From NCBI GenBank assembly GCA_022710585.1, contig JAKLGV010000012.1:1-64000 (forward strand): a DNA stretch of 64,000 nucleotides, given 5' to 3'. This stretch comes from Deltaproteobacteria bacterium. GTDB lineage: Bacteria > Desulfobacterota > Syntrophia > Syntrophales > Smithellaceae. Under the pieces are notes generated by a model that was given only the letters and a program-made list of their open reading frames with translations, ran no database searches and was not told where the DNA came from. How positions within the stretch are numbered: position 1 is the stretch's first letter; every line of letters begins with the position of its first letter. The position numbers and the translations under genes are program-made. This document shows, piece by piece, positions 35,851-44,056 of the stretch.

Positions 35851-38562
35851 ATGGCTAAAAGCACAGCATTAGCAGAAATGATGAAAGCTGCCGAGCAGGG
35901 AAACGCGGTTGCCCAGAACAATTTGGGAGTGGTTTACCTGACCGGCAAGAACGTTGCGAGAGATGATGCTGAAGCCGTCAAATGGTTCACTAAATCAGCT
36001 CAACAGGGAAACGTAAGCGCCCAGTTTAATCTAGGCTGGATGTATCATGAAGGCCGGGGTGTCGCCCAGAACAACACGGAAGCCGCCCACTGGTATTTTG
36101 AGGCGGCTCAGCAGGGCAATTTTAATGCCCAGTTCAATCTGGGGCTGATGTATCGCAACGGCGAGGGAGTGGTTCAGGACGATGGCCAGGCCGTGCTATG
36201 GTTTTTAAAGGCGGCCGAGCAGGGCAATGCCAATGCCCAGTTCAATTTGGCTGAAATGTATCACGACGGCCAGGGGGTTGACCAGGATGACGCAGAGGCT
36301 CTGAAATGGTATCGCAAGGCAGCCGATCATGGACAGGCGGAGGCCCAGGCGGTGCTGGGGATGTTCTACGAGGAAGGCAAAGGCGTTCTTCAGGACGATG
36401 CCAGGGCGGCGAAATGGTATCGGAAAGCGGCGGAACAGGGTCATCCGGAGGGGCAATTCAAATTCGGACAGATGTATCAAGAGGGCAGGAGCGTCCCGCA
36501 GAGCGATGTGGAAGCTGTCCACTGGTATCTGCAAGCGGCCGAACAGGGTCATATCAATGCTCAGTTTCTTCTGGGCTGGATGTACCTGGAAGGCGAAGGC
36601 GTTCCCCAGGATTTCACGAATGCGGTGAAATGGTATCGGGAGGCGGCAGAAAACGGACATATCGATGCCCAGATCTGGCTCGCCGGCATTTATCGGGACG
36701 GCATCTTTGTTCCTCAGGATAATGCCGAGGCGGCGAAATGGTATCGCCAGGCCGCCGAGCAGGGAGATGCCGAGGCGCAGAATATTCTGGGAATGATGTA
36801 TATCGAGGGCAAGGGTGTCCCGCTGGACGAAGCCGAAGCCGTAAAATGGTATCGTATGGCAGCCCGGCAGGGAAACGCGGATGCCCAGGCTGTGCTGGAG
36901 GCCATCTGTCCTGAAGACGAAGAAATATTGCCCGAAGAAGCCGGGACAGCTGTTCAGGAGCTTTCCCCAGAGGCGATGCCTGAACCTGCTTTGCAGGCCG
37001 AAGTCACTCCGGTACAGGAAACACTCTCCGATGTGCCGCCCGAGGATGAAGCGGAGGCGGTCAACTGGTATCTTCAGGCAGCCGACCGGGGAGACGCCAA
37101 CGCTCAGTATGTGATCGGCATGATGTATAAAGAAGGCCGGGGCGTGCCCAAAGATGACGTCCAGGCCATCCACTGGCTGGGAATGGCGGCTGGGCAAGGC
37201 CAAGCGGATGCCCAGTATAATCTGGGCATCATCTACCAGGAAGGCGAAGGCATTCCCAAGGATGATGCCGAGGCGGCCCAATGGTTTTATAACGCAGCCC
37301 GGCAGGGAATTGCTGATGCTCAGTTTAATCTGGGCGTCATGTATCAGGAAGGGCTGGGTGTTGGTCAGAGCGATGCCGAGGCGGTGAAATGGTATCTGCT
37401 GGCGGCAGAACAGGGCGTCGTAGATGCCCAGACCGTGCTGGGCTTGATGTACAAAGAAGGAAGAGGAGTGGGACAAAACGACGCCGAGGCCGTCAAGTGG
37501 TACCTGAAAGCAGCCGAACAGAATGACGCCAATGCTCAGTTTGAAATTGGCGGAATGTACATCAGCGGACTGGGCGTTGATCAGGATTATACCGAAGCGG
37601 CCAGATGGTACCGAAAGGCCGCCGAACAGGGCAACGAACACGCTCAGTTTAACCTCGGTTTGATGTTTCAGGACGGGTTGGGTGTCGAACAAAATGACGC
37701 CGAGGCGCTGCGATGGTTTCTGCAGGCCGGTGAGCGCGGACAGGCGGGAGCCCAAGCGATACTGGGTATGATGTACAAAGAAGGATTGGGCGTTGTTCAG
37801 GATTACACCGAAGCCGTCAAGTGGTACCTCAAGGCGGCCGAACAGGGCATCTCCAACGCGCAATATAATTTAGGCATGATGTACCATAAAGGCGAAGGTG
37901 TGCCGCAGGATAATGCTCAAGCCTTAAAGTGGTTTTATGAAGCGGCCGGGCAGGAAGACGCCTATGCCCAGTTTAATCTGGGCTGGATGTACCAGACCGG
38001 TGAAGGGGTTGCGCAGGACAATGCCGAAGCCGTCAGGTGGTACCTCAAGGCGGCCGGACAGGGCATTCTACAGGCCCAGTACACGCTCGGAACGATGTAC
38101 CGGAAAGGTGAAGGGGTGCCGCAGGACGATGCTGAAGCCGCGAAGTGGTTACGGACGGCGGCCGATCAGGAAGACGCCAACGCGCAATTTGATCTGGGCT
38201 GGATGCATCAGGAAGGCGAAGGAGTTTCACGCAGTGATGAAGAGGCAGTCCAGTGGTATCTCAAGGCGGCTGACCAGGGCCATACTGAAGCCCAATTCAA
38301 TCTGGGACTGAAATACTTTTACGGAGAAGGCGTGACGCAGGACGCGACAGAGGCGATTAAATGGTATCGCAAAGCGGCTGACCAGGGATACGCTGAAGCC
38401 CAAAACTGGCTGGGCGATATCTATCAGGACGGCATCTTTGTCGCGCAGGACGACGCCGAAGCGGCCAAATGGTATCTGAAGGCAGCTCAACAGGGTCATG
38501 AAAAGGCGCTGGCCAAACTCGAAGAGATAAAGAATAAAAAATCAGGTTCATCACCCCAATAG
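35851..38562 (+). CDS. Sel1-like repeat protein, about 23 repeats
   Basis: 903 residues made almost entirely of 36-residue Sel1-like units of the form AAEQGNANAQFNLGxMYxxGxGV-QDDAEAxKWY. Repeats 1-9 run from residue 10 to about 335. An acidic Pro/Glu-rich linker of about 40 residues (about 350-390, with EEILPEEAGTAVQELSPEAM) breaks the solenoid inside unit 10. Units 11-23 then run to the C-terminus, which ends in a Lys-rich tail. There is no signal peptide, so it is a cytoplasmic scaffold by prediction. Codon-level similarity between units makes a 552-codon open frame on the other strand, which is an artefact. Confidence 0.9.
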   Translation: MAKSTALAEMMKAAEQGNAVAQNNLGVVYLTGKNVARDDAEAVKWFTKSAQQGNVSAQFNLGWMYHEGRGVAQNNTEAAHWYFEAAQQGNFNAQFNLGLMYRNGEGVVQDDGQAVLWFLKAAEQGNANAQFNLAEMYHDGQGVDQDDAEALKWYRKAADHGQAEAQAVLGMFYEEGKGVLQDDARAAKWYRKAAEQGHPEGQFKFGQMYQEGRSVPQSDVEAVHWYLQAAEQGHINAQFLLGWMYLEGEGVPQDFTNAVKWYREAAENGHIDAQIWLAGIYRDGIFVPQDNAEAAKWYRQAAEQGDAEAQNILGMMYIEGKGVPLDEAEAVKWYRMAARQGNADAQAVLEAICPEDEEILPEEAGTAVQELSPEAMPEPALQAEVTPVQETLSDVPPEDEAEAVNWYLQAADRGDANAQYVIGMMYKEGRGVPKDDVQAIHWLGMAAGQGQADAQYNLGIIYQEGEGIPKDDAEAAQWFYNAARQGIADAQFNLGVMYQEGLGVGQSDAEAVKWYLLAAEQGVVDAQTVLGLMYKEGRGVGQNDAEAVKWYLKAAEQNDANAQFEIGGMYISGLGVDQDYTEAARWYRKAAEQGNEHAQFNLGLMFQDGLGVEQNDAEALRWFLQAGERGQAGAQAILGMMYKEGLGVVQDYTEAVKWYLKAAEQGISNAQYNLGMMYHKGEGVPQDNAQALKWFYEAAGQEDAYAQFNLGWMYQTGEGVAQDNAEAVRWYLKAAGQGILQAQYTLGTMYRKGEGVPQDDAEAAKWLRTAADQEDANAQFDLGWMHQEGEGVSRSDEEAVQWYLKAADQGHTEAQFNLGLKYFYGEGVTQDATEAIKWYRKAADQGYAEAQNWLGDIYQDGIFVAQDDAEAAKWYLKAAQQGHEKALAKLEEIKNKKSGSSPQ

Positions 38563-38623
38563 ATCATTATTTGGTGAAATTTCACTGCTCATCACTTCCA
38601 ACGGATAAAAAATTCCTCCCCCC

Positions 38624-38652
38624 TTGACATTGAACGCCAACAGTAGTAAATT
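38624..38652 (+). promoter_or_regulatory. Sigma70-type promoter of the structured RNA
   Basis: TTGACA, a 17-base spacer and TAAATT. The predicted start near 38659 coincides with the first base of the long-range stem of the RNA. Confidence 0.65.
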
Positions 38653-38658
38653 AATTTC

Positions 38659-39008
38659 AAAGAGTGCTGCAATGCCCGGACGATATTGTGTAAGGTTACG
38701 CCATTTCTATGGAGGTAATAAAACAAAATTTGTTTTGGGTATTAAGTGAAAATGAAGACTGCCGTAGAGCGGTTATTTTTAAGCTGATTACAGCTTACGA
38801 TATAAAGCATTGCAGCTCTCTTCTTCAATATCCTGAACAAACGAGATAGCGCTGCACACGCGGGGAGTCCCTCAAGAAAAACACAATTGCTTTCGTGTGG
38901 TTTTCCTCCTCAAAGACCCTTTGTTCAATGATGCGACTCCAGCTATCACGCGGTATAAGCGTTTCTCGTTAGCCCCTCGCCAAAAACAATATTTAGCGGG
39001 GGGTTTTT
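38659..39008 (+). ncRNA. Unidentified structured non-coding RNA, about 350 nt
   Basis: No open frame is plausible here, yet a promoter and terminator bracket it. A 5' domain is closed by a long-range stem, 38660-38675 with 38807-38822 (15 of 16 pairs). It contains hairpins AAAACAA-AAT-TTGTTTT (with outer TAATA/TATTA) and AAGCTG-ATTA-CAGCTT. A 3' domain is closed by a 13-pair stem (38840-38853 with 38958-38970, one bulge). Inside it are CGCG/CGCG, GGAGTC/GACTCC and a nine-pair hairpin at 38876-38905 with one mismatch. It does not match the tmRNA, RNase P, SRP or 6S consensus I know. The boundaries are predictions. Confidence 0.6.
38973..39008 (+). terminator. Strong terminator of the structured RNA
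   Basis: CCCCTCGC pairs with GCGGGGGG (one T-G), a 15-base loop between, followed by TTTTT. No coding gene ends within 400 bases upstream, so it must serve a non-coding transcript. Confidence 0.85.
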
Positions 39009-39102
39009 ATTTGCCGGGATAGGCGTTTCAAACCAATATTTTTGAACAAGGCCCGAATCATCGATTGGATTGGTCCTTGATCATCAGGAAAAGAAAGGAT
39101 TT

Positions 39103-39492
39103 ATGTTCAGGCTCAGGCAACAAAACGGAATGACGACTGTCGGGTGGTTATTGACCGTCGGGCTGATCATTGCTGTTTCCATCCCGGCCATGAAAATTAT
39201 TCCCATCTATCTCAGCGATGTAAAAGTCCATAACGCTTTGAAAAAGCTGGAAATGGATCTAACCTCGCAGGCAGGCATCATGACGGCGGCCAAAATAAAA
39301 CAAGGCCTGCTGCATCGTTTTGAACTTCAAAATATGCCGGAAATTACTCCCGACGAAATCATGGTGACACAGACGGCGGACGCCTTCAAGGTTCGCATAA
39401 CGCATCAATACAGCGAACGGATCATCAAAGATAAATATTTTACCTTCAAGATTGATAAATCCGTTGAAATACCGATTATCATTAAAAACTGA
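39103..39492 (+). CDS. DUF4845-type small membrane protein
   Basis: 129 residues. An N-terminal basic stretch and pilin-like hydrophobic helix (RQQNGMTTVGWLLTVGLIIA) anchor it, with a soluble extracytoplasmic domain behind (KVHNALKKLEMDLTSQAG, ITPDEIMVTQTADAFKVRIT). This layout is that of DUF4845 proteins, common in beta- and deltaproteobacteria, of unknown function. ATG 39103 has AAGGA close upstream. It follows the structured RNA by 95 bases. Confidence 0.75.
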   Translation: MFRLRQQNGMTTVGWLLTVGLIIAVSIPAMKIIPIYLSDVKVHNALKKLEMDLTSQAGIMTAAKIKQGLLHRFELQNMPEITPDEIMVTQTADAFKVRITHQYSERIIKDKYFTFKIDKSVEIPIIIKN

Positions 39493-39555
39493 TCGGGCGA
39501 CAAGAAGCGCGGCGACGATCAAGAAATCTCATCAAAGGCCTGGAGAAATTATGGT

Positions 39556-40020
39556 ATGGATGCTCTTCCCATAGAAGCAATGCTGGAAAATTTAAAAGTC
39601 GTCTATGAAGATACAATGCCTTTCAATAAGTATCTGGGGCTGAAAATAGAATCCATTTCCACGGAGAGCGTGGTGGTCAGAATTGATATGAGAGATGAAC
39701 TGGTCGGAAATTTTGAAAAAAAAATTCTGCACGGCGGCGTGATCTCCACTATCCTGGATTTTACCGGCAGTGTCATCGCGCAAATCCACGTTATCAAAGA
39801 AATGAAAGACGCTTCGCTGGATAAAGTGGTCAAACGCCTCACCGGTATGGGAACGATTGACATGCGAATAGATTATATGCGTCCGGGAAAGGGCGCTTAT
39901 TTTCTGGCAACCGGTCATCTGCTGAGGCTGGGACACAAGGTGGCCGTCGCGCGCACGGAATTTGTAAATGAAGAGGGTGTGCTGATTGCCGTCGGGACCA
40001 GCACTTATATCGTCGGATAG
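39556..40020 (+). CDS. Hot-dog fold acyl-CoA thioesterase (PaaI/YigI-like)
   Basis: 154 residues. KKILHGGVISTILDFTGSV is the hot-dog helix with the HGG motif and the acidic residue used by PaaI-type thioesterases. Later DMRIDYMRPGKGAYFLATGH and VAVARTEFVNEEG complete the fold. It hydrolyses acyl-CoA of unknown chain in the cytoplasm. It sits between the DUF4845 gene and the zinc-ribbon gene, 19 bases before the latter, so it is likely in one transcript with it. Confidence 0.85.
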   Translation: MDALPIEAMLENLKVVYEDTMPFNKYLGLKIESISTESVVVRIDMRDELVGNFEKKILHGGVISTILDFTGSVIAQIHVIKEMKDASLDKVVKRLTGMGTIDMRIDYMRPGKGAYFLATGHLLRLGHKVAVARTEFVNEEGVLIAVGTSTYIVG

Positions 40021-40039
40021 AACAAACAGGGAGTGTGTG

Positions 40040-40975
40040 ATGCCTATTCAATGTCCAAACTGCCGGATGGATTTCAATGCGGAAGATATCGCGCACACCT
40101 TGAAGAACGGCCATTTTCAATGCCCGGTGTGCGATGCCAAAATTCCATCACCGTCGGCCTCTGATCGGCAAAATGATCCGGCTTCATTTTTTCGTCGGTC
40201 TGCGCCTGCCCTGATTGTTCTGGGCATTGCCGCTGCGTGTCTCATTTTTTATTTCTTCTCTGCTTCACTGAAAACGGCGCCAACGACAAGTCCTGTCCCT
40301 CCCGCCGCCGCGATACCGGCGCCTCTTCCCGCTTCTGCTCCCACAGGCGCGCCGCCAGACATCCCCGCTCTCCCGGAAAAGACGCAGTCCGCGCAAACGG
40401 CCCCGACCCCGCAGCCGCTTGATAAAATGAAAATTGTGGAACTCATCGCGGCTATGTATCACGTCACGCACTCCTATACCATGGATGGCGGATTCGTCTG
40501 CCTGGATATGGCCATCGATGTATGGAATCAGTTAAAAACCCGGGGCATCGACGCCAAAATAATGGGGGGTATTCTTACAGAAAATATTGCCACATGGAAT
40601 TACCGGCAACTCGCCATGGACAGCAATCACGCGTGGGTGATCGTGACCATCAGCCCGACCGAAAAGGTGGCCGTCGAAACCACGGCGGGCATCGTCATCA
40701 AGCCGGGGATGAAAGACTATCCGGCGTATTTCAAGGGAATCGCCTTTGACAGCCCCGCGGAAATCAAACGGTTTGAACTCATCAGGAAAGCGGCTTACGG
40801 AAACTGCCGGGCGACCAATCAGATGATTAAGGACTGGAACGAAAACGTGGCCGGCAAACCCATGCGTCCGGAAGACGCGATTGCCAGGAAATCCCAACTG
40901 GAGCAAAGGAAAGCGGATTGCGAAAACGCTTTCAACGCTTTAAAAGAATTTGAATCTAAGGCGATTTTTTACTGA
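40040..40975 (+). CDS. Zinc-ribbon membrane protein with transglutaminase-like domain
   Basis: 311 residues. The N-terminus holds two CxxC pairs (MPIQCPNCRMDFN and FQCPVCDAKI), a MJ0042-type zinc ribbon. One membrane segment follows (ALIVLGIAAACLIFYFFSAS, about 55-75), then a Pro/Ala linker. Residues about 150-240 look transglutaminase-like: a Cys in GGFVCLDMAIDVWNQLKTRG, a His in SNHAWVIVTI and an acidic residue in VAVETTAG, the order of a Cys-His-Asp/Glu triad. The call of that domain is my own reading. GGGAG precedes the ATG. Confidence 0.7.
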   Translation: MPIQCPNCRMDFNAEDIAHTLKNGHFQCPVCDAKIPSPSASDRQNDPASFFRRSAPALIVLGIAAACLIFYFFSASLKTAPTTSPVPPAAAIPAPLPASAPTGAPPDIPALPEKTQSAQTAPTPQPLDKMKIVELIAAMYHVTHSYTMDGGFVCLDMAIDVWNQLKTRGIDAKIMGGILTENIATWNYRQLAMDSNHAWVIVTISPTEKVAVETTAGIVIKPGMKDYPAYFKGIAFDSPAEIKRFELIRKAAYGNCRATNQMIKDWNENVAGKPMRPEDAIARKSQLEQRKADCENAFNALKEFESKAIFY

Positions 40976-40987
40976 ACCCCGCCTGCC

Positions 40988-42853
40988 TCAGCTTTTTTCG
41001 CTGGCCTTCAAATCCGACAAAGGCGTGAAGGGAATGGTCAGTTCATAAATGCCCCGCGATAGAACGGTCTGCACGGGAAAAGGCGCTTTCTCAAAAACCT
41101 TCAGCATGGATTTGTTGGTGGCCAGGACATCGGCGGTGAACCCCTTAATGCCCTCCTCGCGCGCGGCGCGAATCAGCAGTTCAAAAAGATACGACGCAAG
41201 GCCCCTGTTCTGATAATCCTCATCCACAACAAACGCCACGTCGGCAAAGGCATCCTGTTTCACCCGGGCGTAGCGAGCCTCGGCAATGATTTTCTCGGAA
41301 CCGGCTATCTCGACGATCCCGACAATCGACATAACCCAGCGGTAATTCACGTTGACGTATTCCTGCATTTTTTTATGAGGCATCGCCTTGATGGACGTAA
41401 AGTATCGGGAATAGACCGCCTGATCGGAGAAGCGATAGAAAAGATCGCGCATTTTCTCTTCATCGGACGGTTTGATGGGGCGGAAAAGAACCTTCAGGCC
41501 GCCTTTGAATTCATGCGTCCCGATTAATTTTGAGGGATAAAGATGGCCGGATTCCGGAAAATAAATCTGATCGGCGTATAGCACTTTCGCTTCTTTGGCC
41601 TGCCGGACAAGCTTTTCCCGGTCATCCGGATGAGCGATATCGATCAGTTCCTGAGCGCGTTCGCGCATCGTCTTGCCCATCAGATACGCCACGCCGTATT
41701 CCGTGGCCACCAGATCCATAGATTCGCGGTTGGTAAACTGGAAAGGCATATTATCGACGGACAGAACAATATTCGGCTGTCCTTTACGATTCCGGCTGGG
41801 CAGACCGAAAACCGTGCGCCCGTTTTTGGAAAGCTGAGCGCCGATGAACAGTTCCTGAACATTGCCCGGACCGGCGGTGACATTCCCTTTGCCGGTATGG
41901 AGGGCCACGTTTCCGGTCAAATCCATTTTTCTGGCCGGCAGAATGGATATGGTCCGGTCATTGGCGCCGATCACTTTCGGATCGGTAATAACATCTTCCG
42001 GTTGAAATTCCACCAGCGGATTATTATCCAGCCAGCGCATCAATTCTTCAGAGCCCAGCAGATAAGACGCGGAACATTTGCCGCGAAAAACTCCCTTATA
42101 ACGGTTGGTGACCGCGCCGCTCTTGACAAGTTCCATAATGGAATCGGTGAAGAACGGAGAGTGAATGCCCAGATTCTTTTTGGCAGCCAGTTGAACGGCC
42201 AGCGCTTCATAAAGGGGGCCGATGCCGAAAGACAAACAGCTTCCGTCGTCAACAACCGCGGCGATATTGGCGGCTATTTTCAGAAAGACATCTTCCACCG
42301 GCCAGCGCGGAATATAGAGAGGACTTTCGGTTGATTCCACAAAATAATTGAATTCGTTCACATGAATCAGTGTGTCGCCCATGATGCGGGGCGCTCTTGC
42401 ATTAATTTCACCAACCACCAGTTGAGCGGTTTCCATCGCCTGCCGTTCCACATCGACGCCGACCAGGCAGGCGTAGCCGTTTTCGTCCGGAGGAGAAATC
42501 TGAATGAAGGCCGCGTCAATATGAATGGCGCCGGATTTAAACAGAGCGGGTATTCTTGAAAATCTGCTGGGAATAAGGTCAACCCGTCCTTCGCTTATGG
42601 CTTCGGAGGCAATCCAACCGGAAAAAAATGTTCTGAGACGAAATTTTCGCGAGTACCGCTCATCAATCGGGATGGTGTCGCCGATACTTACCAGTTGAAT
42701 CAGCTCGAGATCCTGCAGGTTCGGCTCTTCTGAAGCCATCAGATGCTTCACCAGCGTTCGCGGTTCCGCCATGCCCGTGCCCAGAAAAATAGCCATTCCC
42801 GGTTCAATATGAGAAAGAACTTCCGTGGGAGAAACGACTTTATCTTTCCACAT
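40988..42853 (-). CDS. Acetyl-CoA hydrolase/CoA-transferase fused to GNAT acetyltransferase
   Basis: 621 residues. Residues about 1-430 are a family I CoA-transferase/4-hydroxybutyrate CoA-transferase-like domain (MEYDVEL-type start missing; FVESTESPLYIP, CLSFGIGPLYEALAVQL, MDLVATEYGVAYLMGKTMRE). Residues about 455-610 are GNAT (VDEDYQNRGLASYLFELLIR carries the acetyl-CoA loop). The expected catalytic Glu, normally in a GIHxEM segment, is replaced: here NLGIHSPFFTDSIMEL. Fusions of this kind are known in Desulfobacterota. It has a paralogue at 45998. Promoter at 42969-42997 is full consensus. Confidence 0.88.
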   Translation of the reverse strand: MWKDKVVSPTEVLSHIEPGMAIFLGTGMAEPRTLVKHLMASEEPNLQDLELIQLVSIGDTIPIDERYSRKFRLRTFFSGWIASEAISEGRVDLIPSRFSRIPALFKSGAIHIDAAFIQISPPDENGYACLVGVDVERQAMETAQLVVGEINARAPRIMGDTLIHVNEFNYFVESTESPLYIPRWPVEDVFLKIAANIAAVVDDGSCLSFGIGPLYEALAVQLAAKKNLGIHSPFFTDSIMELVKSGAVTNRYKGVFRGKCSASYLLGSEELMRWLDNNPLVEFQPEDVITDPKVIGANDRTISILPARKMDLTGNVALHTGKGNVTAGPGNVQELFIGAQLSKNGRTVFGLPSRNRKGQPNIVLSVDNMPFQFTNRESMDLVATEYGVAYLMGKTMRERAQELIDIAHPDDREKLVRQAKEAKVLYADQIYFPESGHLYPSKLIGTHEFKGGLKVLFRPIKPSDEEKMRDLFYRFSDQAVYSRYFTSIKAMPHKKMQEYVNVNYRWVMSIVGIVEIAGSEKIIAEARYARVKQDAFADVAFVVDEDYQNRGLASYLFELLIRAAREEGIKGFTADVLATNKSMLKVFEKAPFPVQTVLSRGIYELTIPFTPLSDLKASEKS

Positions 42854-42968
42854 AAATGATCATCCTTGGTGTTGTCCGGTTGTATTTTTTACGCCGCCAA
42901 TGCTTCCGCGACAGAAAGATCGCTCAGGCAACGCATTGGTCTCAAAACAGACACGTTTTTCGGGAATG

Positions 42969-42997
42969 ATTATATGAAGACGGATTCTGTGTGTCAA
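42969..42997 (-). promoter_or_regulatory. Perfect-consensus sigma70 promoter
   Basis: On the minus strand TTGACA, a 17-base spacer and TATAAT, about 115 bases before the CoA-transferase-GNAT start. Both boxes match consensus fully, which predicts strong expression. Confidence 0.8.
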
Positions 42998-43121
42998 GCA
43001 AATTAAGATTTACAAAATTCCTGTTTTCCCTTTTCATCCGGGATAAAAAAATATATAAGCGTAGCCTCAAATATATCAGGAGATTTCTGCCATTCACTTT
43101 TTATTTCATTATGCACGTCGG

Positions 43122-43925
43122 ATGACATTCTTCTTATTATGCCTGTTGGCTATCATGTCGCCAAACGCCTTTGCCGTAAACTTTTACGACGGCGCGCGAG
43201 CCAGACAGGGAACATATTTTCTTACCTACACGTCCCTTTATTCCGCTGATGAAACCACCAATGAGCACGGAAACACCGGCAAGAAAGACTTTGGCCTGCA
43301 AAGCGCTCAGGAGCTGCTGCGCCTTTGCTATTATTCGCCTGATTTTGTCGCCACAGCGCTGGTCCCCTGGGGATATACGGACATTGAATCGCTGGATCAG
43401 AGCTCTTCAGGACCGGGCGATATCAATCTTGGCGTCGGCTATTTTCTGCCGGTCCAGCAGGTGGATATTCTGCCGATGCTCTTCGTCGAATTTCCGACCG
43501 GCGAATATGAGGCTTCAAAGGCCGTAAATATCGGCTCGAATCAATACGACATCAAGCCCGTCATTTTTTTTCATAAAACACTGGGCGATTTCAGCATCGA
43601 TGCCGCCGCGAAATATTTTTTCCGCTTAAAAAATGAGGAGACGGATGTGCGGCCGGGAGATGAGCTATATCTCCAGTGTCTTTTAGGCTACAACCTGACC
43701 GACCAATTCAAATTGGGCCCCTCGATCAACTGGATGATCAGCCGGGATAAGGAGCAAAACGGAACAACGGTCGATCACAGCGCGCGGGAAACGCTTTCCG
43801 CGGGGGCCGATTTTTATTTCCGCTTTTCATGGCTGAGTGTCACGTTCACCTATCTTTATGATGTGTATAGCGAAAATTCTCCACAAGGACACTTTTTCCA
43901 GCTTAAAACCGTTTACCGTTTTTAA
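43122..43925 (+). CDS. Outer-membrane beta-barrel protein, MetA-pathway phenol-degradation type
   Basis: 267 residues with a signal peptide (LLCLLAIMSPNAFA cut before VNF). The rest is amphipathic strands with frequent aromatics, beginning GARARQGTYFLTYTSLYSAD and ending in the C-terminal Phe, as barrels do. Motifs GPGDINLGVGYFLP and MLFVEFPTGEYEAS are typical of the Phenol_MetA_deg/transporter family (PF13557). Its substrate is unknown; hydrophobic compound uptake is possible. The ribosome-binding site is weak. Confidence 0.8.
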   Translation: MTFFLLCLLAIMSPNAFAVNFYDGARARQGTYFLTYTSLYSADETTNEHGNTGKKDFGLQSAQELLRLCYYSPDFVATALVPWGYTDIESLDQSSSGPGDINLGVGYFLPVQQVDILPMLFVEFPTGEYEASKAVNIGSNQYDIKPVIFFHKTLGDFSIDAAAKYFFRLKNEETDVRPGDELYLQCLLGYNLTDQFKLGPSINWMISRDKEQNGTTVDHSARETLSAGADFYFRFSWLSVTFTYLYDVYSENSPQGHFFQLKTVYRF

Positions 43926-43974
43926 TGATCTCTCTTTTGTTAGAGAAAAATAATGTGATTCATTGTTATTTTCT

Positions 43975-44004
43975 TTGACATCAAAGGCTTTTTCCATATA
44001 TATT
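43975..44004 (+). promoter_or_regulatory. Sigma70-type promoter for acyl-CoA ligase
   Basis: TTGACA, an 18-base spacer and TATATT, about 50 bases before the ligase start. Confidence 0.65.
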
Positions 44005-44056
44005 CTGAGCCACACAAATAAACTGAATACAAACAAATATATTTGGGGGTGTTACT

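Noticed and set aside
36205..37863. 552-codon open frame on the minus strand
   Set aside because: It lies wholly inside the Sel1-repeat gene and arises because the 36-residue repeats keep the opposite frame open. It has no ribosome-binding site or family likeness.
35851..38562. Direct repeats that might be a CRISPR array
   Set aside because: The period is about 108 bases, the frame is open throughout and the units encode Sel1 repeats.
38659..39008. tmRNA, RNase P RNA, SRP RNA or 6S RNA
   Set aside because: Length suits tmRNA or RNase P, but I find no CCA-ended tRNA-like domain with tag, no GAGGAAAGUC-type core, no SRP tetraloop region, and the two-domain plan differs from 6S.
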